64,000 nt of DNA, taken from Acuticoccus mangrovi. Lineage in GTDB: Bacteria; Pseudomonadota; Alphaproteobacteria; Rhizobiales; Amorphaceae. Shown in pieces: positions 1 through 7,036 of the stretch; position 1 is the stretch's first letter; the number at the start of each line of letters is the position of its first letter. The notes beneath the pieces are model-generated. The model had not been told where the DNA came from. It did not search any database and worked only from the letters and a program-made list of their open reading frames with translations. The translations under genes and the position numbers were made by a program. The stretch spans positions 233,637-297,636 of the forward strand of contig NZ_JAEKJA010000005.1 of assembly GCF_016411865.1 (NCBI RefSeq). Direction: 5' to 3'.

Positions 1-1034
1 AAGGACGGGTCGTAGCCGTCGACGATGGGCGGCACCACCGACTTCGCCACGTCACCCGTGCCGCGCAGCACCGAGGCGATCAGCTCTTCGCGGTCGATCG
101 CGTAGTTGACGGCCTCGCGCACCTTCGGATTGTCGAACGGCGCGTACTTGGGGTTCATGCGGGCCGACATCATGGCGCGGCCGGGGGAGCCTTCCACCTT
201 CACGCGGCTGTCGCTCTGGAGGTCGATCACCTGCTGCACGGCCGGCCGGTCGATCCACTGCACCTGACCGGAGAGGAGGAGCGTCGCCCGGCTCGCCGCC
301 GAGGGCACCTCGCGGTAGATCACGCGGTCGAAATAGGGCGGATCGCGGAAATAGTTGGGGTTGGCGGTGAACACCGCCATCTCGTCCGGCCGCAGCTGCG
401 AGAGCTGGTAGGGGCCGAAGCCGGCGGTGTTGGTGGCCAGCCACTCGAGCGCCCAGGGGTCGTCCGTGGTGGCGTGCTTCTTCACCTCGGTGGAATCGTA
501 GATGCCCGGCACGTAGAGGGTGAGTGCCGACAGGAAGATCGAGGACGGGGCGGAGAGGTGGAAGGCGACCTCGTCGTCGGACACCTTCGACACGGACTCC
601 ACGTTGGAGACCTTGGCGATGAAGTTGCCGGTGCGCTTCTGGTCGAACGACTTGTTCCACGACCAGACCACGTCGTCGGCGGTCAGCTCGTTGCCGTAGG
701 GGCTCTTGATGCCCTTCTTGAGCTTGAAGGTCCAGGTGAGGCCGTCGTCGGACACGGTCCAGCTCTCGGCAAGGTGCGGCTCGATCACGGCGGGGTCGAG
801 ATAGGGACGGCCGTCCTTCTCGGTGCGGCCATAGCGCACCAGACCTTCATAGACCTGCGTCACGGCGTTCTGCGTGCCGGGGCGCAGGGCGTCACCGTCG
901 AAGCCCTCCGGCGTCGCGGGGGCGGCGATGACCAGCGTTTCGGCCATGGCCGGGGTCACCGGGCCCGTCAGCGCCGTGGCGCCGAGCAGGGCCGTGGCCA
1001 AGGCCAGCGACCGGAAGCGTCTCTCCATCTTCAT
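1..1034 (-). CDS. ABC transporter substrate-binding protein, family 5 (peptide/opine type), C-terminus cut off by window edge
   Basis: Periplasmic binding protein of a dipeptide/oligopeptide/opine-type importer. The first ~31 residues form a Sec signal peptide (MKMERRF, then a hydrophobic stretch ending in an AMAE cleavage site). The mature part shows the family 5 layout: a 'VYEGLVRYG' segment, 'PHLAESWTVSDDGLTWTF', then 'LTADDVVWSWNKSFD' and, late in the fragment, 'VREAVNYAIDREEL'. About 344 residues are present of a usual ~500-540; the rest lies before base 1. It starts 33 bases after the DUF2848 gene on the same strand, so the two are probably co-transcribed. An alternative Met lies two codons in. 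The solute cannot be told from the sequence; permease and ATPase genes would be expected just outside the window. Confidence 0.85.
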   Translation of the reverse strand, partial: MKMERRFRSLALATALLGATALTGPVTPAMAETLVIAAPATPEGFDGDALRPGTQNAVTQVYEGLVRYGRTEKDGRPYLDPAVIEPHLAESWTVSDDGLTWTFKLKKGIKSPYGNELTADDVVWSWNKSFDQKRTGNFIAKVSNVESVSKVSDDEVAFHLSAPSSIFLSALTLYVPGIYDSTEVKKHATTDDPWALEWLATNTAGFGPYQLSQLRPDEMAVFTANPNYFRDPPYFDRVIYREVPSAASRATLLLSGQVQWIDRPAVQQVIDLQSDSRVKVEGSPGRAMMSARMNPKYAPFDNPKVREAVNYAIDREELIASVLRGTGDVAKSVVPPIVDGYDPS

Positions 1035-1067
1035 CTCATCAACCCTCTCGTGGCTCGTCGGATGCGA

Positions 1068-1817
1068 CTATTTGAGGTCGTCCGGCCCGACGGATCCCGT
1101 CAGGACCGGCACGCGGTACTCAGGCTTGATGGCGGAAAACATGTCGACGACGTCGTAGGCGTGCCGAATCTTGCGTCCGCCGACCGGGTCTTCGATCTCG
1201 AATTCCCAGCGGGCGCCGAAGCCGAGGCGCTTGTCGACGCTGACGATGGTGCCGCAGAAGATCAGCGCGTTGGACGTCGGGAAGCCGGGCGCGCGATCGG
1301 CGACGATGTCGAGAACGTCGGTGGGCTTGAGGAAGGCGTCGACGCCCACCTCCTGATAGAGCCGGCCGTCGACCCAGGAGCGCAGGACGCATTGGTCCCA
1401 GGTGTCGGCCATCTCCGCGAAGGGCCAGACCTCCGCTCCCAGAATGTTGGCGCAGGCCTGCTTGGAGTAGGGGATCGAGGCCCGCTCCAGCAGCCGGTCG
1501 GTGTGGTCCGAGCCGACGCCCACGTAGAGCTGGTCGGCGAGGACGAGCACGATCTCCACCTCGCCCGAGGTTTCGGCGGTGTGCACCTCGACGCGGTCGC
1601 CGGTCGAGACGCCGTCGACGGCCATCGGGTAGAGCCGCGGCGCCGGAACGTGGGTGGCGATGGCGATGCCGTGGAGCGCAACCTCGTCCTGATGCTTCTT
1701 GGCGACGGCCGCATCGCGCGTCGCCGAGCCCATGTTGAGAACCCCCTCGACGTCGAAGTGGAGGGGGGCGGTGGCGCCGTCGCGCGAGACGGCGGTGAGA
1801 TCGAGTGAACGGCTCAT
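1068..1817 (-). CDS. DUF2848 family protein
   Basis: 249 residues. It resembles the DUF2848 family, cytosolic proteins related in fold to fumarylacetoacetate hydrolases and of unproved reaction. Recognisable segments are 'RLYPMAVDGVSTGD', 'ETSGEVEIVLVLADQLYVG', 'GSDHTDRLLE' and 'SKQACANILG'. The start at 1817 gives the family's normal N-terminus; the frame stays open further upstream but the extra residues look like non-coding sequence. It is the first gene of a minus-strand unit that continues into a peptide-type binding protein and is divergent from a flavin oxidoreductase across a 220-base gap holding inverted repeats. Family members often sit next to transporters in catabolic loci; a hydrolase or isomerase role on an imported compound is inference only. 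Confidence 0.75.
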   Translation of the reverse strand: MSRSLDLTAVSRDGATAPLHFDVEGVLNMGSATRDAAVAKKHQDEVALHGIAIATHVPAPRLYPMAVDGVSTGDRVEVHTAETSGEVEIVLVLADQLYVGVGSDHTDRLLERASIPYSKQACANILGAEVWPFAEMADTWDQCVLRSWVDGRLYQEVGVDAFLKPTDVLDIVADRAPGFPTSNALIFCGTIVSVDKRLGFGARWEFEIEDPVGGRKIRHAYDVVDMFSAIKPEYRVPVLTGSVGPDDLK

Positions 1818-1984
1818 GCGGCCTGGTTTCCATGCGGTCGGGGATCGCGGGCGAGGCGGGCGCTCCCCGCGACATCGGCACAGTCGCGGCACACAACCGA
1901 AGCACAGCATAAAAGCACGCCGCTCGGATCCCGATACGGTTCGGAAGGTGCGGTGCCGTGTGCCATCTGCGCCTGCCTCTGCTG

Positions 1985-2025
1985 CAACCTCCATCAGTGT
2001 GGAGGTTGTACTATTGTTGATACAA
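1985..2025. promoter_or_regulatory. Two inverted repeats in a divergent promoter region (candidate operator)
   Basis: Seen directly: CAACCTCCA (1985-1993), six-base spacer, TGGAGGTTG (2000-2008), a perfect 9-bp inverted repeat; then TTGTA (2006-2010), ten bases, TACAA (2021-2025). Both lie 13-53 bases before the start of the flavin oxidoreductase and in the gap shared with the divergent DUF2848 gene. TTGTA/TACAA-type half-sites are common among GntR-family operators, but no regulator gene is adjacent, so the protein that would bind is unknown. Confidence 0.4.
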
Positions 2026-2037
2026 GGCTAGGATGAT

Positions 2038-4089
2038 GTGTCATCGGAAGTCAACACGCGCAGAATGGCTGGAATTGAAATAATGGCACATCCTGGCGAA
2101 GCGCATGTCGCGGGTGGCGTACGATACCCGAGCGCCCTGTCTCCGATCGAGGTGGGCGGGCACACGCTGCGCAACCGCATCTTCGTCCCCGCCCACACCA
2201 CGAATTTCGGTGCCGACAATCTGCCGAGCGAAAGGCATGTTTCGTACCACCGCGCGCGCGCCGAGGGCGGCGTCGGGCTGATCATCTTCGAGGGCATCCG
2301 CGTGCACGAAAGCTCGCTCGGCCGCGCCCAGGGGGTGAACGGCTACGAGCGGGCGGCGGTGCCGGCCTTCGCCCGCGTCGCCGAGGCCGTGCAGGGCGCC
2401 GGCGCCAAGCTGTTCGGCCAGATCATCCATCTCGGCCGTCACATCGACGGCAACTTCACGCGTACCCCGTCCTGGAGCGCGTCGCCGACGCCGTGGACCG
2501 CCACGGCCCCGCCGCCGCATCCGATGACGGCGGCCGAGATCGCCGAGGTGGTGGAGGGCCACCGCGTGACCGCCCTTCATCTCCTCGACGCCGGTCTCGA
2601 CGGCATCGAGCTGCAGCTCGCCCACGGCCATCTCTTGCAGCAATTCCTGTCGCCGGCCGTCAATGGGCGCGACGACGACTACGGCGGCAGCCTCGAGAAC
2701 CGGCTGCGCTTTCCGCTCGAGACCCTCTTCGCTCTGCGCGAGGCGATGGGCGAGGACGCCACCCTCGGCGTCCGCATCAGCGCCGACGAGTTGCTGCCGG
2801 GCGGGCTGACGCTGCAGGACATGACGCGGGTCGCCGTGGCGCTCGCGAGCGCGGTGAAGCTCGACTTCATCAACGTGAGCCACTCCGCCTATCACGGCAG
2901 CTACACGATCTCGACGCAGATGGCCGACATGAACTTTGCCGGCACCGAGTTCCGTCACCTCGCGCCGGCGATCAAGCAGGCGGTCGGCCACCTGCCGTCG
3001 CCGCCGCCGGTTCTCGCCGTGTGCCGCTTCCGCGATCTCGCCGACGCGGAGCCGGTGCTCGCCGCCGGTGAGGCCGACATGGTGGGGATGGCGCGCGCCC
3101 ACATCGCCGATCCCGCCGTGGTGACGAAGGCGGCCGAGGGGCGAGAGCGCGAGATTCGCCCCTGCGTGAGCTGCAATCAGGGCTGCGTCGGCTTCCTCTC
3201 GCTCAATCTGGCGATCACCTGCCTGACCAACCCGGCGGCGGGCCGCGAGGCGATCTGGGCGCCGCCGGTCGCCGCCGAAAAGGGGCGCCGTGTGATCGTC
3301 GTGGGCGGCGGTCCGGGCGGCATGGAGGCGGCGCTGACCGCGGCACAGCTCGGCCACCGCGTCAGCCTCTGGGAGGCCGGCGACAGCCTCGGCGGAACGC
3401 TCGCCAAGGTGACGGCGATGCCGTTGCGCTTCGACTTCGACCGCTTCCTCTCCTACCACGACGCGGCCCTTCTCGACGCCGGCGTGGAGGTGCGCACGGG
3501 GACGCGTGGCAGCGTCGAGGCGCTGATCGGCGAGGCGCCCGAGGTGGTGATCCTCGCGACGGGCGCCGAGCCGAAGGCGATGGCGCTCTCGGCCGGGCAG
3601 GCGCTGACGCTCGAGGCGGCGCTCGCCGATCCCGACCTCGGCCATCACGTGGTGCTGCAGGATCTCCTCGGCACCTGGTCGGTGGTGTCGGTCGCCGAAT
3701 GGCTCGCGGGCAAGGGACACAAGGTGACGCTGCTCGCTCCGACCGGAACCCCGGGGTGGACGATCCCGGTCTACTCCTCCTTCGCCATGCGGCACCGGCT
3801 GAAGGAAAAGGGCGTGCGGATCATCGGGCTCCACACCGTCGCGGCGTTCGAGGACGGGGTCGCTCACCTCGTCGATCAGTCGACCGGCGATGCGGTGCGC
3901 CTCGAGGGCGTTGATGCTGTCGTCGCGCCGGCTCATGGTCGGCCCCGCGACGGGCTGGCGCCGACGCTGCGAGAGGCGGCGCGCGCTGCCGGTCTGCCGC
4001 TCGCCGTCCGCATCGTGGGCGACGCGCAGGCGCCGCGAACCGCGCTCGAAGCGATTTTCGAAGGTCATGAGGCTGCGCGAGCCCTGTAG
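2038..4089 (+). CDS. NADH:flavin oxidoreductase, old-yellow-enzyme type with 4Fe-4S and FAD/NAD domains
   Basis: 683 residues, the size of the 2,4-dienoyl-CoA reductase / trimethylamine dehydrogenase group. Residues ~30-370 are an FMN TIM barrel ('HTLRNRIFVPAHTTNFG', 'DGIELQLAHGHLLQQFLSP', 'YGGSLENRLRFPLE'). A 4Fe-4S ligand set follows: Cys376, Cys379, Cys383 and Cys395 in CVSCNQGC...C. Residues ~417-683 are a Rossmann FAD/NAD module opening with 'VIVVGGGPGGMEAALTA'. The listed start is a GTG; ATGs at 2065 and 2083 are possible and all lie before the conserved region. It is followed 35 bases later by a methyltransferase gene. Such enzymes reduce enoyl-CoAs or oxidatively demethylate N-methyl compounds; a demethylation role beside a methyltransferase is only a guess. 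Confidence 0.85.
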   Translation: MSSEVNTRRMAGIEIMAHPGEAHVAGGVRYPSALSPIEVGGHTLRNRIFVPAHTTNFGADNLPSERHVSYHRARAEGGVGLIIFEGIRVHESSLGRAQGVNGYERAAVPAFARVAEAVQGAGAKLFGQIIHLGRHIDGNFTRTPSWSASPTPWTATAPPPHPMTAAEIAEVVEGHRVTALHLLDAGLDGIELQLAHGHLLQQFLSPAVNGRDDDYGGSLENRLRFPLETLFALREAMGEDATLGVRISADELLPGGLTLQDMTRVAVALASAVKLDFINVSHSAYHGSYTISTQMADMNFAGTEFRHLAPAIKQAVGHLPSPPPVLAVCRFRDLADAEPVLAAGEADMVGMARAHIADPAVVTKAAEGREREIRPCVSCNQGCVGFLSLNLAITCLTNPAAGREAIWAPPVAAEKGRRVIVVGGGPGGMEAALTAAQLGHRVSLWEAGDSLGGTLAKVTAMPLRFDFDRFLSYHDAALLDAGVEVRTGTRGSVEALIGEAPEVVILATGAEPKAMALSAGQALTLEAALADPDLGHHVVLQDLLGTWSVVSVAEWLAGKGHKVTLLAPTGTPGWTIPVYSSFAMRHRLKEKGVRIIGLHTVAAFEDGVAHLVDQSTGDAVRLEGVDAVVAPAHGRPRDGLAPTLREAARAAGLPLAVRIVGDAQAPRTALEAIFEGHEAARAL

Positions 4090-4124
4090 CGCTCGGCGGA
4101 AAACGAGACAGAAGGAGGTTGTTC

Positions 4125-5186
4125 ATGGCGACACACCACGCACTCGACACCAGAGCGGAGATCGACTTCGTCCTCGCCATGCGGCGTCGCTGGGCGGACC
4201 GCCTCTATCCGGCGCTCAAGGAAGAGTATGACGCCGTCACCGGCGACGCGCCTCCTGCCGAGCGCAGCGCCGCCGGCGAGACCACCGAGACGCTGCCCCT
4301 CTATCCCTGGTTCGCCTGGATGGAGCGCGGCTCGCAGAAGATGCTGTGGCGCGCCGTGGAGCGGGCCGTGGCCGACGAGCCCGCCATCGAGCTTCCGGCC
4401 GCCCCCAAGGGCTCGCTGGAGCTTCACCCCGAGATCGACATGCCCACCTGGTACACCGACTGGGACATCCATGTGCAGCCGGGCGGCGTGTGGCAGAGCG
4501 ACATGTCGGCCCGCACCTACGAGCTCGGCGCCAAGCTCGTGATGCTCGGCGGCAACGACGACTATCTCTTCCACCGCCGCTTCGTGGAAACCTGCCTCGC
4601 CCCGCTGGAAGGCAAGTCGCCGACCCGCCTCGTCGACGTCGGCTGCGGCTTCGGCAAGTCCACCTGGCCACTCAAGAAGACGTTCCCCGAGGCGGAGGTG
4701 ATCGGCATCGACCTCGCCGCCCCGTGCCTGCGCCTCGCCCACGCCAAGGCCGAGGAGCAGGGCCTCGCCATCCGCTTCATCCAGGGCGACTGCCAGGCGA
4801 CCGGCCTCGAAGCCGGCTCCGCCGACCTCGTGACCTCCACCATGCTCCTCCACGAGGTGCCCCGTCCGGCGCTGGAGGCGACGATCGCCGAGGCGGCGCG
4901 CATCCTGAAGCCCGGCGGCCTGCTGCGCATGCTGGACTTCCAGTACACCGGCGACGCCTTCCGCGATTTCCAGGTGTCCCAGCACGGGGCGCGCAACAAC
5001 GAGCCCTTCATGCCCGGCGCGATGTCGGCCGACACGCTGGCGATGTGCGAGGCCGCCGGTCTCGTCAACGCCCGCTGGGTCGCTTTCGACGAGCGCGGCG
5101 GCGGCCGTCTCGAAAGCCTCGCCTGGCCGACCCGCAGCGAGTGGCACTTCCCCTGGGCGGTGCTCGAGGCGGAGAAGCCGGCATGA
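4125..5186 (+). CDS. Class I SAM-dependent methyltransferase
   Basis: 353 residues. The C-terminal two thirds is a class I methyltransferase: motif I 'LVDVGCGFGKST' near residue 170, the acidic end of beta-2 in 'EVIGIDLAAPC', and a later 'ARILKPGGLLRMLDF'. The N-terminal ~150 residues are an added region with 'LPLYPWFAWMERGSQ' and several Trp residues, not part of the core fold. The ATG at 4125 is chosen because AAGGAGG stands seven bases before it; a TTG six bases upstream is less likely. The last base pairs overlap the next gene (ATGA), so translation is probably coupled. Substrate unknown; the neighbouring flavoprotein suggests both act on the same small molecule. Confidence 0.8.
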   Translation: MATHHALDTRAEIDFVLAMRRRWADRLYPALKEEYDAVTGDAPPAERSAAGETTETLPLYPWFAWMERGSQKMLWRAVERAVADEPAIELPAAPKGSLELHPEIDMPTWYTDWDIHVQPGGVWQSDMSARTYELGAKLVMLGGNDDYLFHRRFVETCLAPLEGKSPTRLVDVGCGFGKSTWPLKKTFPEAEVIGIDLAAPCLRLAHAKAEEQGLAIRFIQGDCQATGLEAGSADLVTSTMLLHEVPRPALEATIAEAARILKPGGLLRMLDFQYTGDAFRDFQVSQHGARNNEPFMPGAMSADTLAMCEAAGLVNARWVAFDERGGGRLESLAWPTRSEWHFPWAVLEAEKPA

Positions 5187-5512
5187 GCCGCGAGCTGAAG
5201 GAACTCTCCTTCTTCGCCGATCCGGAGACGGATCGGCTGGCTCAGCTGGTGTTCGACCTCGCGGCGCAGCTCCATGTGGAGCGGGCGCGCCGGCTCGGTC
5301 TCGAAACGCTGCTGACGCGCAAGGGCGTGGTGAGCGAGGCCGACATCGCCGCCCTCGCCACCGACGAGGCCTTTCTCGCCAAGGCGCGCGAGGGTCTCGA
5401 CGATTCGCTCGCCCGCCTGTTCACCGTCCTCACCGAGCACGGCGATCGCCGCGCGCCGCTGCGGCCGGAGACGAAGAGCGTGCCGCGCCAAGCCGCGATG
5501 GCCGGCGAGTAG
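5183..5512 (+). CDS. Uncharacterised 109-residue protein, coupled to the methyltransferase
   Basis: I do not recognise this protein. Its ATG overlaps the stop of the methyltransferase gene (ATGA), strong evidence that it is real and made in step with it. It is predicted mostly helical, soluble and charged: 'ELSFFADPETDRLAQLVFDLAAQLHVERARRLGLE' is an amphipathic helical segment, followed by 'SEADIAALATDEAFLAKARE', and a short basic tail. There is no signal peptide, membrane segment or Cys pair. A small helical partner or regulatory subunit of the methyltransferase or flavoprotein is plausible but not shown. Confidence 0.65.
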   Translation: MSRELKELSFFADPETDRLAQLVFDLAAQLHVERARRLGLETLLTRKGVVSEADIAALATDEAFLAKAREGLDDSLARLFTVLTEHGDRRAPLRPETKSVPRQAAMAGE

Positions 5513-5535
5513 GGCGGCAGCCGTCATCTTGAAGT

Positions 5536-5557
5536 CGGCCGCCGATCGGGGCGGCCG
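5536..5557 (+). terminator. Hairpin after the methyltransferase unit
   Basis: CGGCCGCC, loop GATCGG, GGCGGCCG: a perfect 8-bp G+C stem 23 bases after the stop of the 109-residue gene. No T-run follows, so intrinsic termination is only possible; it may instead protect the transcript end. Confidence 0.4.
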
Positions 5558-5569
5558 CATCGGCGCCCG

Positions 5570-5798
5570 TCCGTTCCCCGAGCGGGGGCTCAGCGCCCCA
5601 CGGCGCGCACCACGTCGCCCAGAAGTGGACGACGGCGGGGCGGCCGCCCATCGCATCGGCGAGGGTGAGGCGGGTGCCGTCGGCGGCCGCCAGCACGAGC
5701 TTGTCGGCCGCGCCCGCGAGGACGGGGGCGGGCAGGAGCAGCGCCAACAGAGCGGCGACGACGAGGCGCCGCGGGGCGATGGCGTGACTTCGGAGCAT
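5570..5798 (-). pseudogene. Truncated TlpA/ResA-like thioredoxin-fold lipoprotein or periplasmic protein
   Basis: Reading from 5798 there is a convincing export signal (MLRSHAIAPRRL then a hydrophobic run ending 'PVLAGAA'), a short linker, and the start of a TlpA-type domain: 'GGRPAVVHFWATWCAPWGAE'. In this family the segment should read WCAPC, so the second redox Cys is replaced by Trp. After about 75 residues all resemblance to thioredoxins stops, although the frame stays open to 5430 inside the end of the convergent 109-residue gene. Usual family length is 160-200 residues. I read this as an N-terminal remnant left by a deletion; a sequencing error is less likely because the frame is not shifted. 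Confidence 0.6.
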
Positions 5799-5886
5799 CG
5801 ATCCTGCGTCTATCGGTTCGAGGTGACGCGGTTGTGACGCCCGGGTGGACCGTCGTACCCTCCGCCCAACGCAGAGGAGTGGGGCC

Positions 5887-6504
5887 ATGAGCGTCGCATA
5901 TATCCTGACTTCGTTGGTGGTGGTTCTGATGCCCGGCACCGGCGTCATCTACACGCTCGCGGTGGGGATCGCCGGCGGGCTGCGGGCGGGCGTGATCGCC
6001 GCGTTCGGCTGCACGCTCGGCATCGTGCCCCACATCCTCGCCAGCATCGTGGGGCTCGCCGCGGTCCTCCACGCGAGCGCCACCGCGTTCCAGATCATCA
6101 AGATCCTCGGGGTCATCTACCTCTTCTATATGGCGGTGAGGATGCTCGGCGAGCGCGGCGGGCTCGCGGTTCCCGACGGGCGCGAGGCCCAGCCCGCCTC
6201 GGCGCGGGCGATCGTCGCGAACGGCGTGCTCCTGAACATTCTGAACCCCAAGCTGTCGCTGTTCTTCCTCGCCTTCCTGCCGCAGTTCGTGCCCGCCGAC
6301 AGCGTGACGCCGACGGTGTCGATGCTCGTCCACTCGGCCGTCTTCATGGGGCTCACCTTCCTCGTCTTCGCGGTCTACGGGGCGATGGCGGCGGCGGCGC
6401 GCGATCTCGTGGTGTCGCGGCCGAGCATCATGGCGTGGCTGAAGCGTTCCTTCGCCGCGGCGTTCACGCTTCTCGGCCTGCGCCTCGCGTTCGCCGAGCG
6501 CTGA
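5887..6504 (+). CDS. LysE/RhtB family exporter
   Basis: 205 residues, the normal length of the LysE/RhtB family of inner-membrane amino acid and metabolite exporters. About six hydrophobic segments are visible, starting with 'AYILTSLVVVLMPGTGVIY'; the PGTG(V) after the first helix, the G-rich second helix ('GGLRAGVIAAFGCTLGIVP') and 'NILNPKLSLFFLAFLPQF' are family signatures. The ATG at 5887 follows GAGGAGTGGGG. It stands alone: divergent from the thioredoxin remnant and convergent with a small minus-strand gene that overlaps its last 41 bases. Substrate cannot be inferred. Confidence 0.88.
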   Translation: MSVAYILTSLVVVLMPGTGVIYTLAVGIAGGLRAGVIAAFGCTLGIVPHILASIVGLAAVLHASATAFQIIKILGVIYLFYMAVRMLGERGGLAVPDGREAQPASARAIVANGVLLNILNPKLSLFFLAFLPQFVPADSVTPTVSMLVHSAVFMGLTFLVFAVYGAMAAAARDLVVSRPSIMAWLKRSFAAAFTLLGLRLAFAER

Positions 6505-6634
6505 CCGCCGGCACGAGGCTGCAGCCGCGAGAGACCTGGCGCTCGGGCCGACGCCGCCGGCCGACCGCGCTCCCCAGCTGGAAGAGGGCCACGGCGACGG
6601 CGAGCGTCACGAAGAGCGGCCAGCGGATCAGCAT
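6464..6634 (-). CDS. Possible 56-residue single-pass membrane protein
   Basis: The case for this small gene is a textbook ribosome-binding site (AGGAGG, seven bases before the ATG) and a product with one clean N-terminal hydrophobic helix, 'WPLFVTLAVAVALFQLGSAV', followed by RRRR and a basic tail, as in an N-in anchor or signal peptide. Against it, the 3' 41 bases overlap the end of the convergent LysE gene and the tail has no recognisable fold. It occupies part of the otherwise empty stretch 6505-6821. I do not know any homologue. Confidence 0.35.
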   Translation of the reverse strand: MLIRWPLFVTLAVAVALFQLGSAVGRRRRPERQVSRGCSLVPAVSARRTRGAGREA

Positions 6635-6766
6635 CGTACAACCTCCTGTTGGGGAGGGTGTCGCCCCGTCCCAACAGAAAGAACGGTGGCGGCGGCGATC
6701 CATTCCACCGGATCGGCGGCAAACAGCCTCGCGTGACGGTGATCACGCGGCAAGGGGTGGGCGGGA

Positions 6767-6795
6767 TTGTCTCACCCCGAGGCGTACATTATACG
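6767..6795 (+). promoter_or_regulatory. Candidate sigma-70 type promoter of the zinc importer operon
   Basis: TTGTCT (6767-6772), 17-base spacer, TATACG (6790-6795), 27 bases before the first microgene. The -10 region is embedded in GTACATTATACGGTAC, which has GTAC at both ends and could be where a metal regulator such as Zur binds; it does not clearly match a Zur box that I know. Confidence 0.4.
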
Positions 6796-6821
6796 GTACC
6801 GGCTTCGACCGGAGATGTTCG

Positions 6822-6929
6822 ATGCACGACACCCACGACCTTAGCGGCATGCTGGCCGAGACGTTGCGTGCGTCCCTCGTTCCGCCGGCCGGCGGCTCGC
6901 GGCGCATCCATAGGGCGGGCGGGCGTTGA
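6822..6929 (+). CDS. 35-residue leader microprotein of the zinc importer operon
   Basis: A 35-codon gene with GGAG seven bases before its ATG and strongly G/C-biased third positions (about 29 of 34 codons), as in real genes here. The product begins MHDTHDLSGMLAETLRA and ends in a basic, His/Arg-rich tail. Its TGA overlaps the ATG of the next microgene (TGATG), which in turn overlaps aztA, so ribosomes could run through all of them. No homologue is known to me. It could be a leader peptide that senses supply by translation, or a small cytosolic partner; neither is shown. Confidence 0.5.
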   Translation: MHDTHDLSGMLAETLRASLVPPAGGSRRIHRAGGR

Positions 6930-7036
6930 TGCGCCGGCTGCCGCCCGTGATGCTCGTCGGCGTCGGCGAGCGCCTGCTCGTCGCCGCCGTCGCGTCCGGC
7001 GTCTTGTGGCTGCTCTTCGCCTGGGCCGTGTCGTGA
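6929..7036 (+). CDS. 35-residue single-pass membrane microprotein, coupled to aztA
   Basis: The product has a short basic start (MRRLPP), the segment 'VGVGERLLVAA' and one strongly hydrophobic helix, 'VASGVLWLLFAWAVS', to the C-terminus. Its ATG overlaps the stop of the preceding microgene and its stop overlaps the GTG of aztA, so it is locked into the operon. The size and topology are like small accessory subunits of other transporters (for example KdpF with Kdp), which suggests that it packs against the AztB permease in the inner membrane. That is inference; nothing in the sequence shows zinc binding. Confidence 0.6.
   Translation: MRRLPPVMLVGVGERLLVAAVASGVLWLLFAWAVS

Noticed and set aside
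2041..4068. 675-codon minus-strand frame opposite the flavin oxidoreductase
   Set aside because: Composition is His/Arg/Gly-rich without any domain; the plus-strand frame has complete FMN, Fe-S and FAD motifs. Such antisense frames are a by-product of high G+C third positions.
6375..6746. 123-codon minus-strand frame over the end of LysE and the gap after it
   Set aside because: Arg/Pro-rich with no ribosome site. The shorter frame at 6464-6634, in another register, has a much better ribosome site and a membrane helix.
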